In this document: one piece after another, positions 40,044-49,158 of the stretch
How positions within the stretch are numbered: position 1 is the first letter of the stretch
How the letters are laid out: each line of letters starts with the position of its first letter
DNA from: Allosediminivita pacifica
GTDB lineage: Bacteria > Pseudomonadota > Alphaproteobacteria > Rhodobacterales > Rhodobacteraceae
Direction: 5' to 3'
Assembly: GCF_003054175.1 (NCBI RefSeq)
Contig: NZ_QBKN01000008.1
Coordinates: 1-64,000, forward strand
Length of the DNA: 64,000 bases
Program-made: the position numbers and the translations under genes
Notes under the pieces: generated by a model
Seen by the model: the letters and a program-made list of their open reading frames with translations, nothing else
Databases searched by the model: none
What the model was told of the DNA's origin: nothing

Positions 40044-40924
40044 GCGCGCTCGATCTTCCCCCCGCCTATCCCTGGCCCGAGGGCAAGAGCTCGGCCTTCT
40101 GCTTCAGCATGGACGTGGACGCCCATTCGCCGTGGATGTGGAACAACCGGCACGAGGTGCCGCAACTCCTGTCGCATCTCGAACAGCGCAACTACGGGCC
40201 GCGGATCGGGATCCGCCGTGTGGCCGACATGCTGAAGCGGCTCGGCATCAAGGGCAGCTTCTACGTCCCCGGCGCGGTCGCCGAGGCGCACCCCTGGATG
40301 CTGCCCGCGCTGGTCGAGGCGGGCCACGAGGTGGGCCTGCACGGGTATTTCCACGAGCTGGTGCAGCAGGTGTCGGATGAGGAATTCAGCCGGGTGCTGG
40401 AGTCCTCGATCGAGATCTTCGAGCGACAGCTTGGCCAGAAGCCTGCCGGATTCCGCTCGCCCGCCTGGGAAATGACGCCGCACATGCTGGCCGAGGTGAA
40501 GCGCCACGGGTTCTACGACAGCTCGCTCATGGGCTACGACACGCCGCATTCGGTCGATGGCGTGACCGAGGTGCCGGTGAACTGGGCCACGGACGACGCC
40601 ATCTTCTTCAAGTTCCTCGGTGGCGGCGATCCCGCACCGCGCAGCACCGCCTCGGTGCTGGAGGCCTGGGTCGACGAGTTCGAGGCAAGCCAGCGCTACG
40701 GCACGCTCTTCATGCTGACCGTGCACGACTGGATCTCGGGACGCGGCGCACGCACCGTCATGCTGGAGCGCCTGATGGAACGCGTGATCGCGGCCGAGGA
40801 CGTCTGGCTCGCCACCGCCGGAGAGCTTGCCGCGCACCATCGCGCCCATGCCGCCGACCGCGACGCCGTCACCCCGGAAATTCCCACGACCCTACTGGAG
40901 CACCCCGCATGGACCAGGCAGTGA
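40040..40924 (+). CDS. Polysaccharide-deacetylase-fold hydrolase (HpPgdA/cyclic-imidase-like)
   Basis: This 294-residue NodB-homology enzyme carries the metal-site pattern CFSMDVDAHS (D25/D27), GLHGYFHE (H101, H105) and FRSPAWE (about 147). There is no signal peptide, so it acts in the cytoplasm and is unlikely to deacetylate wall polysaccharide. Intracellular relatives include PuuE-type allantoinases and cyclic imide hydrolases, which open amide rings. That fits an operon built from a peptide-type importer and two further amide hydrolases. Overlaps the SDR by four bases and the next gene by 16. Confidence 0.85.
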   Translation: MSALDLPPAYPWPEGKSSAFCFSMDVDAHSPWMWNNRHEVPQLLSHLEQRNYGPRIGIRRVADMLKRLGIKGSFYVPGAVAEAHPWMLPALVEAGHEVGLHGYFHELVQQVSDEEFSRVLESSIEIFERQLGQKPAGFRSPAWEMTPHMLAEVKRHGFYDSSLMGYDTPHSVDGVTEVPVNWATDDAIFFKFLGGGDPAPRSTASVLEAWVDEFEASQRYGTLFMLTVHDWISGRGARTVMLERLMERVIAAEDVWLATAGELAAHHRAHAADRDAVTPEIPTTLLEHPAWTRQ

Positions 40925-42483
40925 CCCAGCGCACCGGGGAAACCTGGACGGTGCAGAAGAAGCAGGTGGAAACCACCCGCGGCGTCGTCGCCACCCAGCA
41001 TTTCGAGGCCGCCGAGGCCGGCGCCCGGGTGCTGGAGCAGGGCGGCAACGCCATGGATGCCGCCGTGGTTAGCGCGCTTGTCCTTTCAGTGGTCGAGCCA
41101 TGGCTCAGCGGCGTCGGCGGTGGCGGGCTGATGCTCTGGGCACCGGGCGACGGCAGCACGGTCGACACGCTGGATTTCAACGTGCGCGCCAGCCGCAACA
41201 TGGACCGCTCGCAGTACCCGCTGGCCGGCGGGCGTGATGGCGACTGGTTCGACTGGCCCTCGGTCGAGGACGACCGCAACCTGATCGGCTATTCGTCGAT
41301 CTGCATTCCGGGCGCGATCGCAGGCTTTGCCGCGGCGCTGGAAAAGCACGGCACGCTGTCCTGGGCCGATGCGCTGGCGCCTGCCATCGAGAAGGCCGAG
41401 CGCGGCATGCGCATCGACTGGTTCACCTCGCTCTGCCTGGCGGTCGACGCGCAGGGACTGGCGCGATTCGAGCATTCGGCAAAGCTCTTCCTCGACAACG
41501 GGCGCCCGCGCCGCGTGCCCAACGGCCAGCAGGTCGACTATCTGCCGATGCCCGAAAAGGCGGCCATGCTGCGCAGGCTGGCGCAGGCGGGCGCGCGCGA
41601 TTTCTACGAGGGCGAGGTCGCCCGAAGCCTGCTTGCGGATCTTCAGGCCGGTGGCTCGGTCATCGACGCCGAGGACCTGGCCGGTTTCGCGCCCCGCTGG
41701 GCCGAGGCACGACAGGGCAGCTACCGCGACACCGACATCTCGGTCGTGCCGGGGCTCTGCGGCGGGCCGAGCCTGCTCGAGACGCTGGGCAAGATCGAGA
41801 CGGACCTGCACCCCGGCGCGACCGAGGCCGAGGCGGCGGCGATCTACGCCCGGTCCATCCGCAGCACCTACGAGGAGCGGCTCAAGACCATGGGTCACGC
41901 GGGGGCGCATGGGGACTGCACCAGCCATGTCTCGGTCGTGGATGCCGAGGGCAACATGGTCTCGCTCACCAACACGCTTCTGTCGCGCTTCGGCTCCAAG
42001 GTCACGCTGCCCGGCACCGGGATCCTGATGAACAACGGCATGATGTGGTTTGACCCGCGCGAGGGAGTGCCCAACGGCATCGCCCCGGCGGCCCGTCCGC
42101 TCGCCAACATGAGCCCGGCGATCCTCAGCCGCGAGGGGCGCCCTTCGATGGCCATTGGCGCGGCTGGCGGGCGGCAGATCTTTCCCTGCATCGCGCAGCT
42201 CATCAGCTACGTGACCGACCGCGGCATGTCGCTCGAAGAGGCCTTCCACGCGCCGCGCCTCGACGCCTCGACGCCCACGGTGATCGTCGACCAGGCAGCC
42301 GCGCCCGACGTGGCAGCGGCGGTCAGCCGCCACTACCCGGTCGAGATCCGCGCCAACAGCCTGCACCCCGTGCTCTTTGCCATCCCATCGGCAGCGGCGC
42401 GCAGCGACGGCGTGAATTCCGGCATGGCGCACCCGGTCAACCCGTGGACCGCCTGCGCGGCGGAAGGGGGCGGTGATGGCTGA
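40909..42483 (+). CDS. Gamma-glutamyltransferase-family Ntn hydrolase, cytoplasmic
   Basis: A 524-residue proenzyme-type protein. The self-cleavage site and nucleophile are T338 in GDCTSHVSVVDAEGN, aligned with the catalytic Thr of GGT. The NAMDAAVVSALVLSVVEP start and the late GGRQIFPCIAQLI are family features. It lacks a signal peptide, unlike periplasmic GGTs, so it should cleave its substrate inside the cell. Relatives include glutathione hydrolases and oxamate amidohydrolase (HpxW), so the bond cut is an amide but the substrate is open. It starts inside the previous gene and overlaps the ATPase by eight bases. Confidence 0.87.
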   Translation: MDQAVTQRTGETWTVQKKQVETTRGVVATQHFEAAEAGARVLEQGGNAMDAAVVSALVLSVVEPWLSGVGGGGLMLWAPGDGSTVDTLDFNVRASRNMDRSQYPLAGGRDGDWFDWPSVEDDRNLIGYSSICIPGAIAGFAAALEKHGTLSWADALAPAIEKAERGMRIDWFTSLCLAVDAQGLARFEHSAKLFLDNGRPRRVPNGQQVDYLPMPEKAAMLRRLAQAGARDFYEGEVARSLLADLQAGGSVIDAEDLAGFAPRWAEARQGSYRDTDISVVPGLCGGPSLLETLGKIETDLHPGATEAEAAAIYARSIRSTYEERLKTMGHAGAHGDCTSHVSVVDAEGNMVSLTNTLLSRFGSKVTLPGTGILMNNGMMWFDPREGVPNGIAPAARPLANMSPAILSREGRPSMAIGAAGGRQIFPCIAQLISYVTDRGMSLEEAFHAPRLDASTPTVIVDQAAAPDVAAAVSRHYPVEIRANSLHPVLFAIPSAAARSDGVNSGMAHPVNPWTACAAEGGGDG

Positions 42484-43453
42484 ACCGACACTGGAAATCC
42501 ACGACCTCAGCATCGGGGTCGGGCCGCACAACGTCGTCGACGGGGTCGATTTCGACATCGGCCGGGGTGAGATCGTGGCCCTCGTCGGCGAAAGCGGATC
42601 GGGCAAGAGCCTCACCGCCCTGTCGATCATGGGGCTGCTGTCTGGTTCTGTGCGCCAGACCGGCGGCACCGCCACGCTCGCGGGCAATGCGCTGGATCTC
42701 GACAATGACCACGCGATGCGCAAGCTGCGCGGCACTGCGCTGTCGATGATCTTCCAGGAACCCGTGGCCTCGCTCAACCCGCTCCTGAGCGTCGGCGCGC
42801 AGGTCTCCGAGAGCCTTGTTGTGCACGGGCGCGCCAGCCGGGCCGAGGCCTGGGACCGCGCGGTCGAGATGCTGCGCGAGGTCGGCATTCCCGCGCCCGA
42901 GCAGCGCGCACGTCAGTTCCCCTCGGAACTGTCGGGCGGCATGTGCCAGCGGGTGATGATCGCCTCGGCGCTGATCGCCGAGCCGCGTCTGCTGATCGCG
43001 GACGAGCCGACGACTGCGCTCGACGTGACGATCCAGGCGCAGATCCTCGATCTGATGCGCCGCCTGCGCGACGAAACCGACACCTCGGTGCTCATCATTA
43101 CCCACGACATGGGCGTGGTCGCTTCGGTCGCCGACCGTGTCTGCGTGATGTACGGTGGCCGCATCGTCGAGCAGGCCGAGGTGCACGAGCTATTCAGTGC
43201 GCCGCGCCATCCCTATACCAAGCTCCTGCTGGCGACGATCCCGCGCCTGACAGGCGAGCGGAAGTCCGAGCTCTTCTCGATCAGCGGGATGGTGCCCGAC
43301 GTGGCATCCTGGCCCGAGGGCTGCCGCTTCCGCACGCGCTGTCCGCTGGCCACCGATCGCTGCGCCACCCGCCCTCCGCTGGAAGCGGCCGGCGCAGGGG
43401 AAGGCCACCTCGCCGCCTGCTGGCATTCCGACAAGGTGGAGGACCTGGCATGA
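42476..43453 (+). CDS. ABC transporter ATP-binding protein, DppD/OppD type
   Basis: A 325-residue ATPase with Walker A GESGSGKS (about 37-44), signature LSGGM (the DppD-type variant LSGGMCQR) and Walker B LLIADEPT. The C-terminal oligopeptide extension with three cysteines ([14 protein letters not shown]) is typical of this class and often binds an Fe-S cluster. Start at ATG 42476, with a purine-rich GGAAGGGGG upstream. ATGA overlap with the next ATPase. Confidence 0.93.
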   Translation: MAEPTLEIHDLSIGVGPHNVVDGVDFDIGRGEIVALVGESGSGKSLTALSIMGLLSGSVRQTGGTATLAGNALDLDNDHAMRKLRGTALSMIFQEPVASLNPLLSVGAQVSESLVVHGRASRAEAWDRAVEMLREVGIPAPEQRARQFPSELSGGMCQRVMIASALIAEPRLLIADEPTTALDVTIQAQILDLMRRLRDETDTSVLIITHDMGVVASVADRVCVMYGGRIVEQAEVHELFSAPRHPYTKLLLATIPRLTGERKSELFSISGMVPDVASWPEGCRFRTRCPLATDRCATRPPLEAAGAGEGHLAACWHSDKVEDLA

Positions 43454-44463
43454 GCGCACCGCTTCTTTCCGTCCGCGGCCTGAAGGTGCATTTCCCCGTC
43501 GCCACGGGGCGCCTCTTTGCCGAAAAGCCCGTGGTGCGCGCCGTCGACGGCGTGGATTTCGACCTCGCCGAGGGCGAGACGCTGGGCATCGTCGGCGAAA
43601 GCGGCTGCGGCAAGTCCACCACGGGCAACGCCATCCTTGGCCTCGCGCCGGTGACCGAGGGCGAGATCCTTTTCGACGGGCGCGACGTCGCCGGGCTGAC
43701 CGGACGTGACCGGCAGGCGCTCTGGCGCGACCTTCAGGTGGTTTTCCAGGACCCGGTCTCGGCGCTCGATCCCAAGCGCACCATCGCCCAGTCCATCGCC
43801 GAACCGCTCGAGATCCACGGTGTTGCCCGTGCGTCCCGCAAGGCCCGCGTCGACGAACTGATGGAACTGGTGGGCCTGCGCGCCACGCAGCGCGACCGCT
43901 ACCCGAACGAGCTTTCGGGCGGCCAGCGGCAGCGGGTCGTGATCGCCCGGGCGCTCGCGCTCGAGCCCCGGGTCGTGATCTGCGACGAGGCGGTTTCGGC
44001 GCTCGACGTGTCGATCCAGAGCCAGGTCCTGAACCTGCTGCTTCGTCTGCAGCGCGACCTCGGGCTATCCTATCTCTTCATCAGCCACGATCTGAGCGTG
44101 GTGCGCCACATCGCCGACCGCATCGCCGTGATGTACCTCGGTACCGTGGCCGAGGAGGCCCCGACGGACGAGCTGTTCCGCCGGCCGCTGCATCCCTACA
44201 CCGAGGCTCTGCTGGCGGCCGTGCCGCTGCCAGATCCGGTGGCCGAACGCGCCAAGACCGCGCGACCGCTGCAGGGCGACGTGCCGAACCCCATGGACAT
44301 GCCCCCGGGCTGTCCCTTCGCCGCGCGCTGTCCGCTCCGCGAAGAGGGCTGCGACCAAATCCGCCCGCAGCCCATCGAGGTGGGCCCGGGCCACCGGCTG
44401 GCCTGCCACGTCCGCGAACGCGAGATCACCGGCAGCTCGGCGCTGGACCGCCAAGGCACATGA
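43450..44463 (+). CDS. ABC transporter ATP-binding protein, DppF/OppF type
   Basis: A 337-residue ATPase partner. Walker A GESGCGKST, Q-loop VFQDPVSALDP, signature LSGGQRQR and Walker B VVICDEAVSALD are intact; the Walker B has Glu-Ala in place of the usual Glu-Pro. The C-terminal CPFAARCPLREEGC is the oligopeptide-type cysteine motif. With the DppD-type subunit it completes the transporter, although the two ATPase genes are separated from the permeases by three enzyme genes. Confidence 0.93.
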   Translation: MSAPLLSVRGLKVHFPVATGRLFAEKPVVRAVDGVDFDLAEGETLGIVGESGCGKSTTGNAILGLAPVTEGEILFDGRDVAGLTGRDRQALWRDLQVVFQDPVSALDPKRTIAQSIAEPLEIHGVARASRKARVDELMELVGLRATQRDRYPNELSGGQRQRVVIARALALEPRVVICDEAVSALDVSIQSQVLNLLLRLQRDLGLSYLFISHDLSVVRHIADRIAVMYLGTVAEEAPTDELFRRPLHPYTEALLAAVPLPDPVAERAKTARPLQGDVPNPMDMPPGCPFAARCPLREEGCDQIRPQPIEVGPGHRLACHVREREITGSSALDRQGT

Positions 44464-44482
44464 ACACGAAGGAGAGGACCGC

Positions 44483-45646
44483 ATGACCGTTATCCCTGCC
44501 ATCGAGGCATTCTCCAATGATCTCATCGAGATCCGTCACGATCTTCACGCGAACCCTGAGCTCGGGTTCGAGGAGGCCCGCACCGCCGGCATCGTCGCGT
44601 CCAAGCTGCGCGAGTACGGGATCGACGAGGTGCACGAAGGCATCGGCGGCACCGGCGTTGTCGGCGTCCTGCGCGGTGGCGGGGGCGGCAACCGCTGCAT
44701 CGGTCTGCGCGCCGACATGGACGCCTTGCCGATCACCGAGGACTCGGGCGTGCCCTACGCCTCGCAGAACGAGGGACGCATGCACGCCTGCGGTCACGAC
44801 GGCCACACCACCATGTTGCTCGGTGCCGCGCGCTACCTCGCGCAGACCCGCGCTTTCGACGGCACGGTGGTCTTCATTTTCCAGCCCGCCGAGGAAGGCC
44901 TTGGCGGCGCGCGCCGGATGATCGCGGAGGGGCTCTTCGACCGTTTCCCCTGCGACGAGCTTTACGGGATGCACAACGACCCGACCGCCGAGCCCGGATT
45001 TGTCGGCATCACGCCCGGACCGGGCATGGCGGGCGCGAGCTTCTTCGACATCACGATCCGCGGCACCGGCAGCCACGCGGCCATGCCACAGCAGTCTAAG
45101 GACCCCATCGTCATCGGTACCTCGCTGGTCCAGCAGCTGCAAAGCGTGATCAGCCGCAACGTGCCGCCGCTCAAGCCCGTGGTGCTCTCGGTCACCACCT
45201 TCAACGCGGGATCGGCCTACAACGTGGTGCCCGACCGCGCGACGATCACCGGCACGATCCGCTACTTCCACGATGACGTCATCGCCACGGCCGAGGCGCG
45301 CATGCGCGAGCTCTGCGCCGGAATGGCCGAGGCCTACGGGGTGGAGATCGACGTGGACCTGCGCAACGTTTTCGATGTGCTCAGCAACGATCCCGACCTT
45401 TCCGAGGCGTACATCGCCGCGGCCGCCGATGTGGTTGGGGCGGAGAACACCTCGCTCAACATCGAGCCGATGACGGGGTCAGAGGATTTTGCCGACATGC
45501 TGAAGATCGTGCCCGGCGCCTATTGCCGGGTCGGTCACGCGGGCAACGTGCCGTTGCACAATCCGGGCTTCGTGCTCGACGATGCGATCCTGCCTGTCGG
45601 TGCCTCGATCTACGCGAGCGTGGTGGAACGGCGCCTGAAGGCCTGA
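44483..45646 (+). CDS. M20D amidohydrolase (hippurate/IAA-amino-acid hydrolase type)
   Basis: A 387-residue metallohydrolase that removes acyl groups from N-acyl amino acids or similar amides. The metal-site segments are LRADMDALPI, HACGHDGHTTMLLG (C and two H ligands) and FQPAEEGLGGARRM with the catalytic Glu pair. The dimerisation domain (about 185-295) has GSHAAMPQQSKDPI. GGAGAGGACC precedes the ATG. It is the last gene of the operon, 20 bases after the ATPase, and supports an amide compound as the imported substrate. No signal peptide, so cytoplasmic. Confidence 0.9.
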   Translation: MTVIPAIEAFSNDLIEIRHDLHANPELGFEEARTAGIVASKLREYGIDEVHEGIGGTGVVGVLRGGGGGNRCIGLRADMDALPITEDSGVPYASQNEGRMHACGHDGHTTMLLGAARYLAQTRAFDGTVVFIFQPAEEGLGGARRMIAEGLFDRFPCDELYGMHNDPTAEPGFVGITPGPGMAGASFFDITIRGTGSHAAMPQQSKDPIVIGTSLVQQLQSVISRNVPPLKPVVLSVTTFNAGSAYNVVPDRATITGTIRYFHDDVIATAEARMRELCAGMAEAYGVEIDVDLRNVFDVLSNDPDLSEAYIAAAADVVGAENTSLNIEPMTGSEDFADMLKIVPGAYCRVGHAGNVPLHNPGFVLDDAILPVGASIYASVVERRLKA

Positions 45647-45666
45647 GACAGGGGGGTTGCGCGGCA

Positions 45667-46290
45667 TCACTCTGCCGCGCAGGGTTCTCCGGTCTCGCGC
45701 CGCCAGTCTTCCCAGGCCTCGGGCGTGTCGAGGTCGGTGACCGCGTGGCGGCCGGGCAGGGGGATGCGGCGCAGGCGATGGCTGTTGGCGTGCAGCACCT
45801 CGCGCGCGCCGGCGTCGCCGGTCAGGCCCCGCAGCGCCGGGATGCAGTCCGCCGGGAACAGCACCGGGTGGCCCGGTGTGCCGTCCTCGGCCGTGCCCTG
45901 CTGCACCATCGGGTGCGGGCTTCGGTAGAAGGAATCGACCAATGCCTGCATGTCGGCCTCGTCGATCTCGGGCATGTCGGCGGGCAGGATCATGACCCCG
46001 TCGAAGCCGCGGGGCATCATGCCCACCGCGCGGCGCAACGAGGCGGCCATGCCTTCGGCGGAATCCGGGATCGCGACCGGCTGCACCGGCAGACCGGAGA
46101 GCGCCCTGGCGCGCGGATGAAGGTGGTCCGGTAGGGTCACCACGACGTGGGCCCCGACGGCGCAGGCGCGGCGCGCCTGGCGTCTCAGCAAGGGCTCACC
46201 CGCGATCTGCTGGGTGAGCTTGTCCGTCCCCCGCATGCGCGAACTCGCACCTGCGGCGGGAATCAGTATTGCGATGGCTCCCATACGCAT
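45667..46290 (-). CDS. MobA-like nucleotidyltransferase
   Basis: This 207-residue GT-A-type nucleotidyltransferase has the N-terminal signature LIPAAGASSRMRGTDKL, the LPADMPEID metal motif and TPGHPVLFP. It resembles MocA, which adds CMP or GMP to molybdenum cofactor during maturation of xanthine-dehydrogenase or DMSO-reductase enzymes. The start is uncertain: ATG at 46290 or at 46284, neither with a clear ribosome site. A TATAAG only two bases upstream of 46290 suggests a leaderless message. No molybdoenzyme lies next to it. Confidence 0.82.
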   Translation of the reverse strand: MRMGAIAILIPAAGASSRMRGTDKLTQQIAGEPLLRRQARRACAVGAHVVVTLPDHLHPRARALSGLPVQPVAIPDSAEGMAASLRRAVGMMPRGFDGVMILPADMPEIDEADMQALVDSFYRSPHPMVQQGTAEDGTPGHPVLFPADCIPALRGLTGDAGAREVLHANSHRLRRIPLPGRHAVTDLDTPEAWEDWRRETGEPCAAE

Positions 46291-46355
46291 AACTTATACC
46301 GACATTTCGTTTTGCGAAAGATCGTTGCGCAAAATTGGGCCAAAAAGACGTATAC

Positions 46356-48764
46356 TTAATCCGAGATGCGTGATCGTCCGGGATCAAGAAGCGGTTCGGA
46401 GAGCATGGTCGCGGGACACATCTTGCCAAGGATTTCGATCTCGGCCTTCAGCCCGGACCGGACCAGCGTCCTTGGGACCAGCGCCAGCGCCACCGATTTG
46501 CGAGCGTGGTGCGAATAGCCGCCCGAGGTGCAGAACCCCTGAACGCTTCCGTCGATCCAGACCGGCTCGTAGGCGTGGACGTCGGCATCTTCCGTCGTGA
46601 CCTCGAGGGGGGCAAGCATCCGCTCGGGCGGTTCGGTGCGTTCGGCCTCCGCGGCCTCGCGGCCGAGGAAGGGCGCACCCTTGGTCCAGTCGATGAACCG
46701 GTCGAGCCCGGTTTCCGCGGCGGTGTAGTCGGGCGAGTACTCGCGGCCCCAGGCGCCGAAGAACCGGTCGAGCCGCAACGACATCATCGCCCGCATCCCG
46801 AAGGGCCGCATGCCATGCGCGGCGCCTGCCGCGGTCAGGGTCCACCAAAGCTGCCTCTGCGCCATGGGATCGCAGTAGATCTCGTAGCCGAGGTCGCCGG
46901 TGTAGCTCAGCCGCTGGACAAGGCAGTCGGTCATGCCGAGCGTTATCCGCCGCACGTCCATGAACCGCAGGTCCGAGACATCCTCGCGCGTGCAGGCGGC
47001 GAGCACCTCGAGCGCCTTGGGGCCCGCGATCTGGAAGCCGGTCAGGCGGTCGCTCACGTTCTCGATCCGCACGTCGCCCTCGAGATGAGAGAGGAACCAG
47101 CGCATATGATAGGCCTGCGCGCCGTAGCTGGCGGTGAGGTGGAAGGTCATTTCATCAATGCATGAAATGGTGAAATCGCCGATGATCCGGCCCGCCTCGG
47201 ACAGCATCGGGGTGAGCGCGACGCGCCCCGGAAAAGGCACCCGGCCCGCCATGATCCGGTCCAGCCAGGCCCGCGCGCCCGCGCCCGTCACCCGGTATTT
47301 TCCGAAGTTCTGCAATTCGTTGATACCGCAGCCATTACGGACGGCCGCGACCTCGCGCGCGGTGGCATCGAAGGCGTTGGAGCGGCGGAAGCTCGGTGTC
47401 TCGAGCCGCGGCTCGTCGCCCTCGGCAAAGTAGTTCACGACCTCCAACCCGTATTGCGCGCCCCAGACCGCGCCCATGGTGTCGAAGAGATCGTACATGG
47501 GCGTGGTGCGGTTCGGGCGCGCGGCGGGCAGTTCCTCGTTCGGGTAGCTCACGGAAAAGCGTTTCTGGTAGTTCTCGATCACCTTGGGACGTGTGTAGCC
47601 CGGGCTGATCCAGTCGCCGTAGCGCGCCACGTCCATGGCGGCGGTGTCGCGTTCGCATTCGCCCTCGACCATCCACTGCGCCAGCATGAGCCCCACGCCG
47701 CCGCCCTGGCTGAAACCCGCCATGACGCCGCAGGCAGACCAGTAGCCGGGCATCCCCGGCACCGGCCCCACCAGCGGGTTGCCGTCGGGGGCAAAGGTGA
47801 AGGGCCCGTGGATCACCGATTTCACGCCGGCGCGTTCCAGCACGGGAAAGCGGCGATAGGCGAATTCGATGCTGTCCTCGATCTTGTCGAAATCGTCGGG
47901 CAGAAGCTCGTGCCCGAAATCCCAGGGCGTGCCATCCACGGCCCAGGGGCGGCAGGGCTGTTCGTAGAACCCGATGCAGAGCCCGCGTCCCTCCTGCCGC
48001 AGATAGCTTTCGCCTGCCGGGTCCATGACGTGGGGGTGCTCGCTGTCGCGCTCGTAGATCTCGGGTGTCTCGTCGGTGACGATGTACTGGTGCTCCATGG
48101 GGTGAAGCGGCAGGTACACGCCCGCCATGGCGCCGACTTCGCGCGCCCAGAGCCCGGCGGCATTCACCACGTGCTCGGCGTGGATGGTGCCCTTGTCGGT
48201 GACGACTTCCCAGGTCCCGTCGCCGCGGGGATTGGTCTCGAGAACCTTGGTGTGCAGTTCGATCTCGGCCCCGGCGAGGCGCGCGGCACGGGCATAGGCG
48301 TGTGTCGTGCCGGAAGGGTCGAGGTGCCCGTCGAGCGGGTCGTAGAGCGCGCCGATGATGCCGTCGAGGTTGATGATCGGCGCAAGCTCGGCGATCTCCT
48401 CGGGGCCGACGATATGCGTGTCGAGCCCCATGTAGCGGTGCTTGGCGCGCTCGGCGAGAAGCATGTCGAAGCGGTCGGCGTTGTCGGCCAGCGTCAGCCC
48501 GCCCACGTGATGCAATCCGCAGTTCAGGCCGGTCAGTTCCTCCAGTTCCTTGTAGAGCCGGATCGTATAGCCCTGCAGCGCGGCCATGTTGGTATCGCCG
48601 TTCAGCGTGTGGAAGCCGCCCGCCGCGTGCCACGTGGAGCCCGAGGTCAGCTCCGATCGTTCGAGCAGGACCACGTCGGACCAGCCCAGCTTGGTAAGGT
48701 GATAGGCCACCGAACATCCGACGACCCCGCCGCCGATCACGACCGCCCGTGTGCTGGATTTCAT
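46356..48764 (-). CDS. FAD-dependent dimethylglycine/sarcosine dehydrogenase-type enzyme with GcvT domain
   Basis: An 802-residue two-domain protein. The N-terminal FAD oxidase domain begins VVIGGGVVGCSVAYHL, with the flavin-attachment-like SGSTWHAAGGFH near residue 50. From about residue 420 on it is a GcvT-like tetrahydrofolate-binding domain (SNAFDATAREVAAVRNGCGI, LTASYGAQAYHMRWF, YTGDLGYEIY). Such enzymes demethylate dimethylglycine or sarcosine and pass the carbon to folate; glycine betaine breakdown is common in marine Roseobacters. The start at 48764 follows GGAG; the ATG nine codons earlier has no site. Confidence 0.88.
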   Translation of the reverse strand: MKSSTRAVVIGGGVVGCSVAYHLTKLGWSDVVLLERSELTSGSTWHAAGGFHTLNGDTNMAALQGYTIRLYKELEELTGLNCGLHHVGGLTLADNADRFDMLLAERAKHRYMGLDTHIVGPEEIAELAPIINLDGIIGALYDPLDGHLDPSGTTHAYARAARLAGAEIELHTKVLETNPRGDGTWEVVTDKGTIHAEHVVNAAGLWAREVGAMAGVYLPLHPMEHQYIVTDETPEIYERDSEHPHVMDPAGESYLRQEGRGLCIGFYEQPCRPWAVDGTPWDFGHELLPDDFDKIEDSIEFAYRRFPVLERAGVKSVIHGPFTFAPDGNPLVGPVPGMPGYWSACGVMAGFSQGGGVGLMLAQWMVEGECERDTAAMDVARYGDWISPGYTRPKVIENYQKRFSVSYPNEELPAARPNRTTPMYDLFDTMGAVWGAQYGLEVVNYFAEGDEPRLETPSFRRSNAFDATAREVAAVRNGCGINELQNFGKYRVTGAGARAWLDRIMAGRVPFPGRVALTPMLSEAGRIIGDFTISCIDEMTFHLTASYGAQAYHMRWFLSHLEGDVRIENVSDRLTGFQIAGPKALEVLAACTREDVSDLRFMDVRRITLGMTDCLVQRLSYTGDLGYEIYCDPMAQRQLWWTLTAAGAAHGMRPFGMRAMMSLRLDRFFGAWGREYSPDYTAAETGLDRFIDWTKGAPFLGREAAEAERTEPPERMLAPLEVTTEDADVHAYEPVWIDGSVQGFCTSGGYSHHARKSVALALVPRTLVRSGLKAEIEILGKMCPATMLSEPLLDPGRSRISD

Positions 48765-49158
48765 CTTGGTCTCCGCTTGCCCCTGGTTCATTGCTGGCGC
48801 GGCGCGCGCGACGCGGGCTTGTCATTCAGCGACATCCCGTGTCGCAGACGGGCCGCTCACCCCGCCAAGGCCAAAAGCGATCACGCGGCCCGGCGCGCCT
48901 GCACAAAACTTGGGAGGCAGCAGCGACGAGCACGCATGCTGCACTCAGAGCGAGTTCCTGACCGTTCTTGTTAACCTTTTGATTGTAGCTGCCCGCGCAG
49001 CGCGAGCTATGCCGAATGACACTCCGCCGGGGGTTAAGTCATTGATCCGTCGAGCTTCATAAAAGAATGAAAGGTGCCGAAAGGCTGTCATTGAAGTATT
49101 GACGTCGGGCACTGTCCGGTTAACCTGACAGTGGTTCACATGATTTGGGGATGCCGGG
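48765..49158. other. Intergenic region between the FAD-GcvT gene and the histidine kinase
   Basis: About 390 bases serving two divergent genes. No gene is supported. It holds two GTTAACCT-type sites (TTAACC at 48971 and at 49120), a possible promoter for the kinase (TTGACG at 49099, 16 bases, TAACCT at 49121) and a 22-bp near-perfect palindrome listed separately. Confidence 0.5.
49111..49132 (+). promoter_or_regulatory. 22-bp palindromic operator before the histidine kinase
   Basis: Arms ACTGTC and GACAGT flank a core GGTTAACC, with matches at 20 of 22 positions to the reverse complement. The site overlaps the predicted -10 region and ends 26 bases before the kinase ATG, so a bound dimer would block transcription of the kinase or respond to its pathway. 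Confidence 0.6.
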
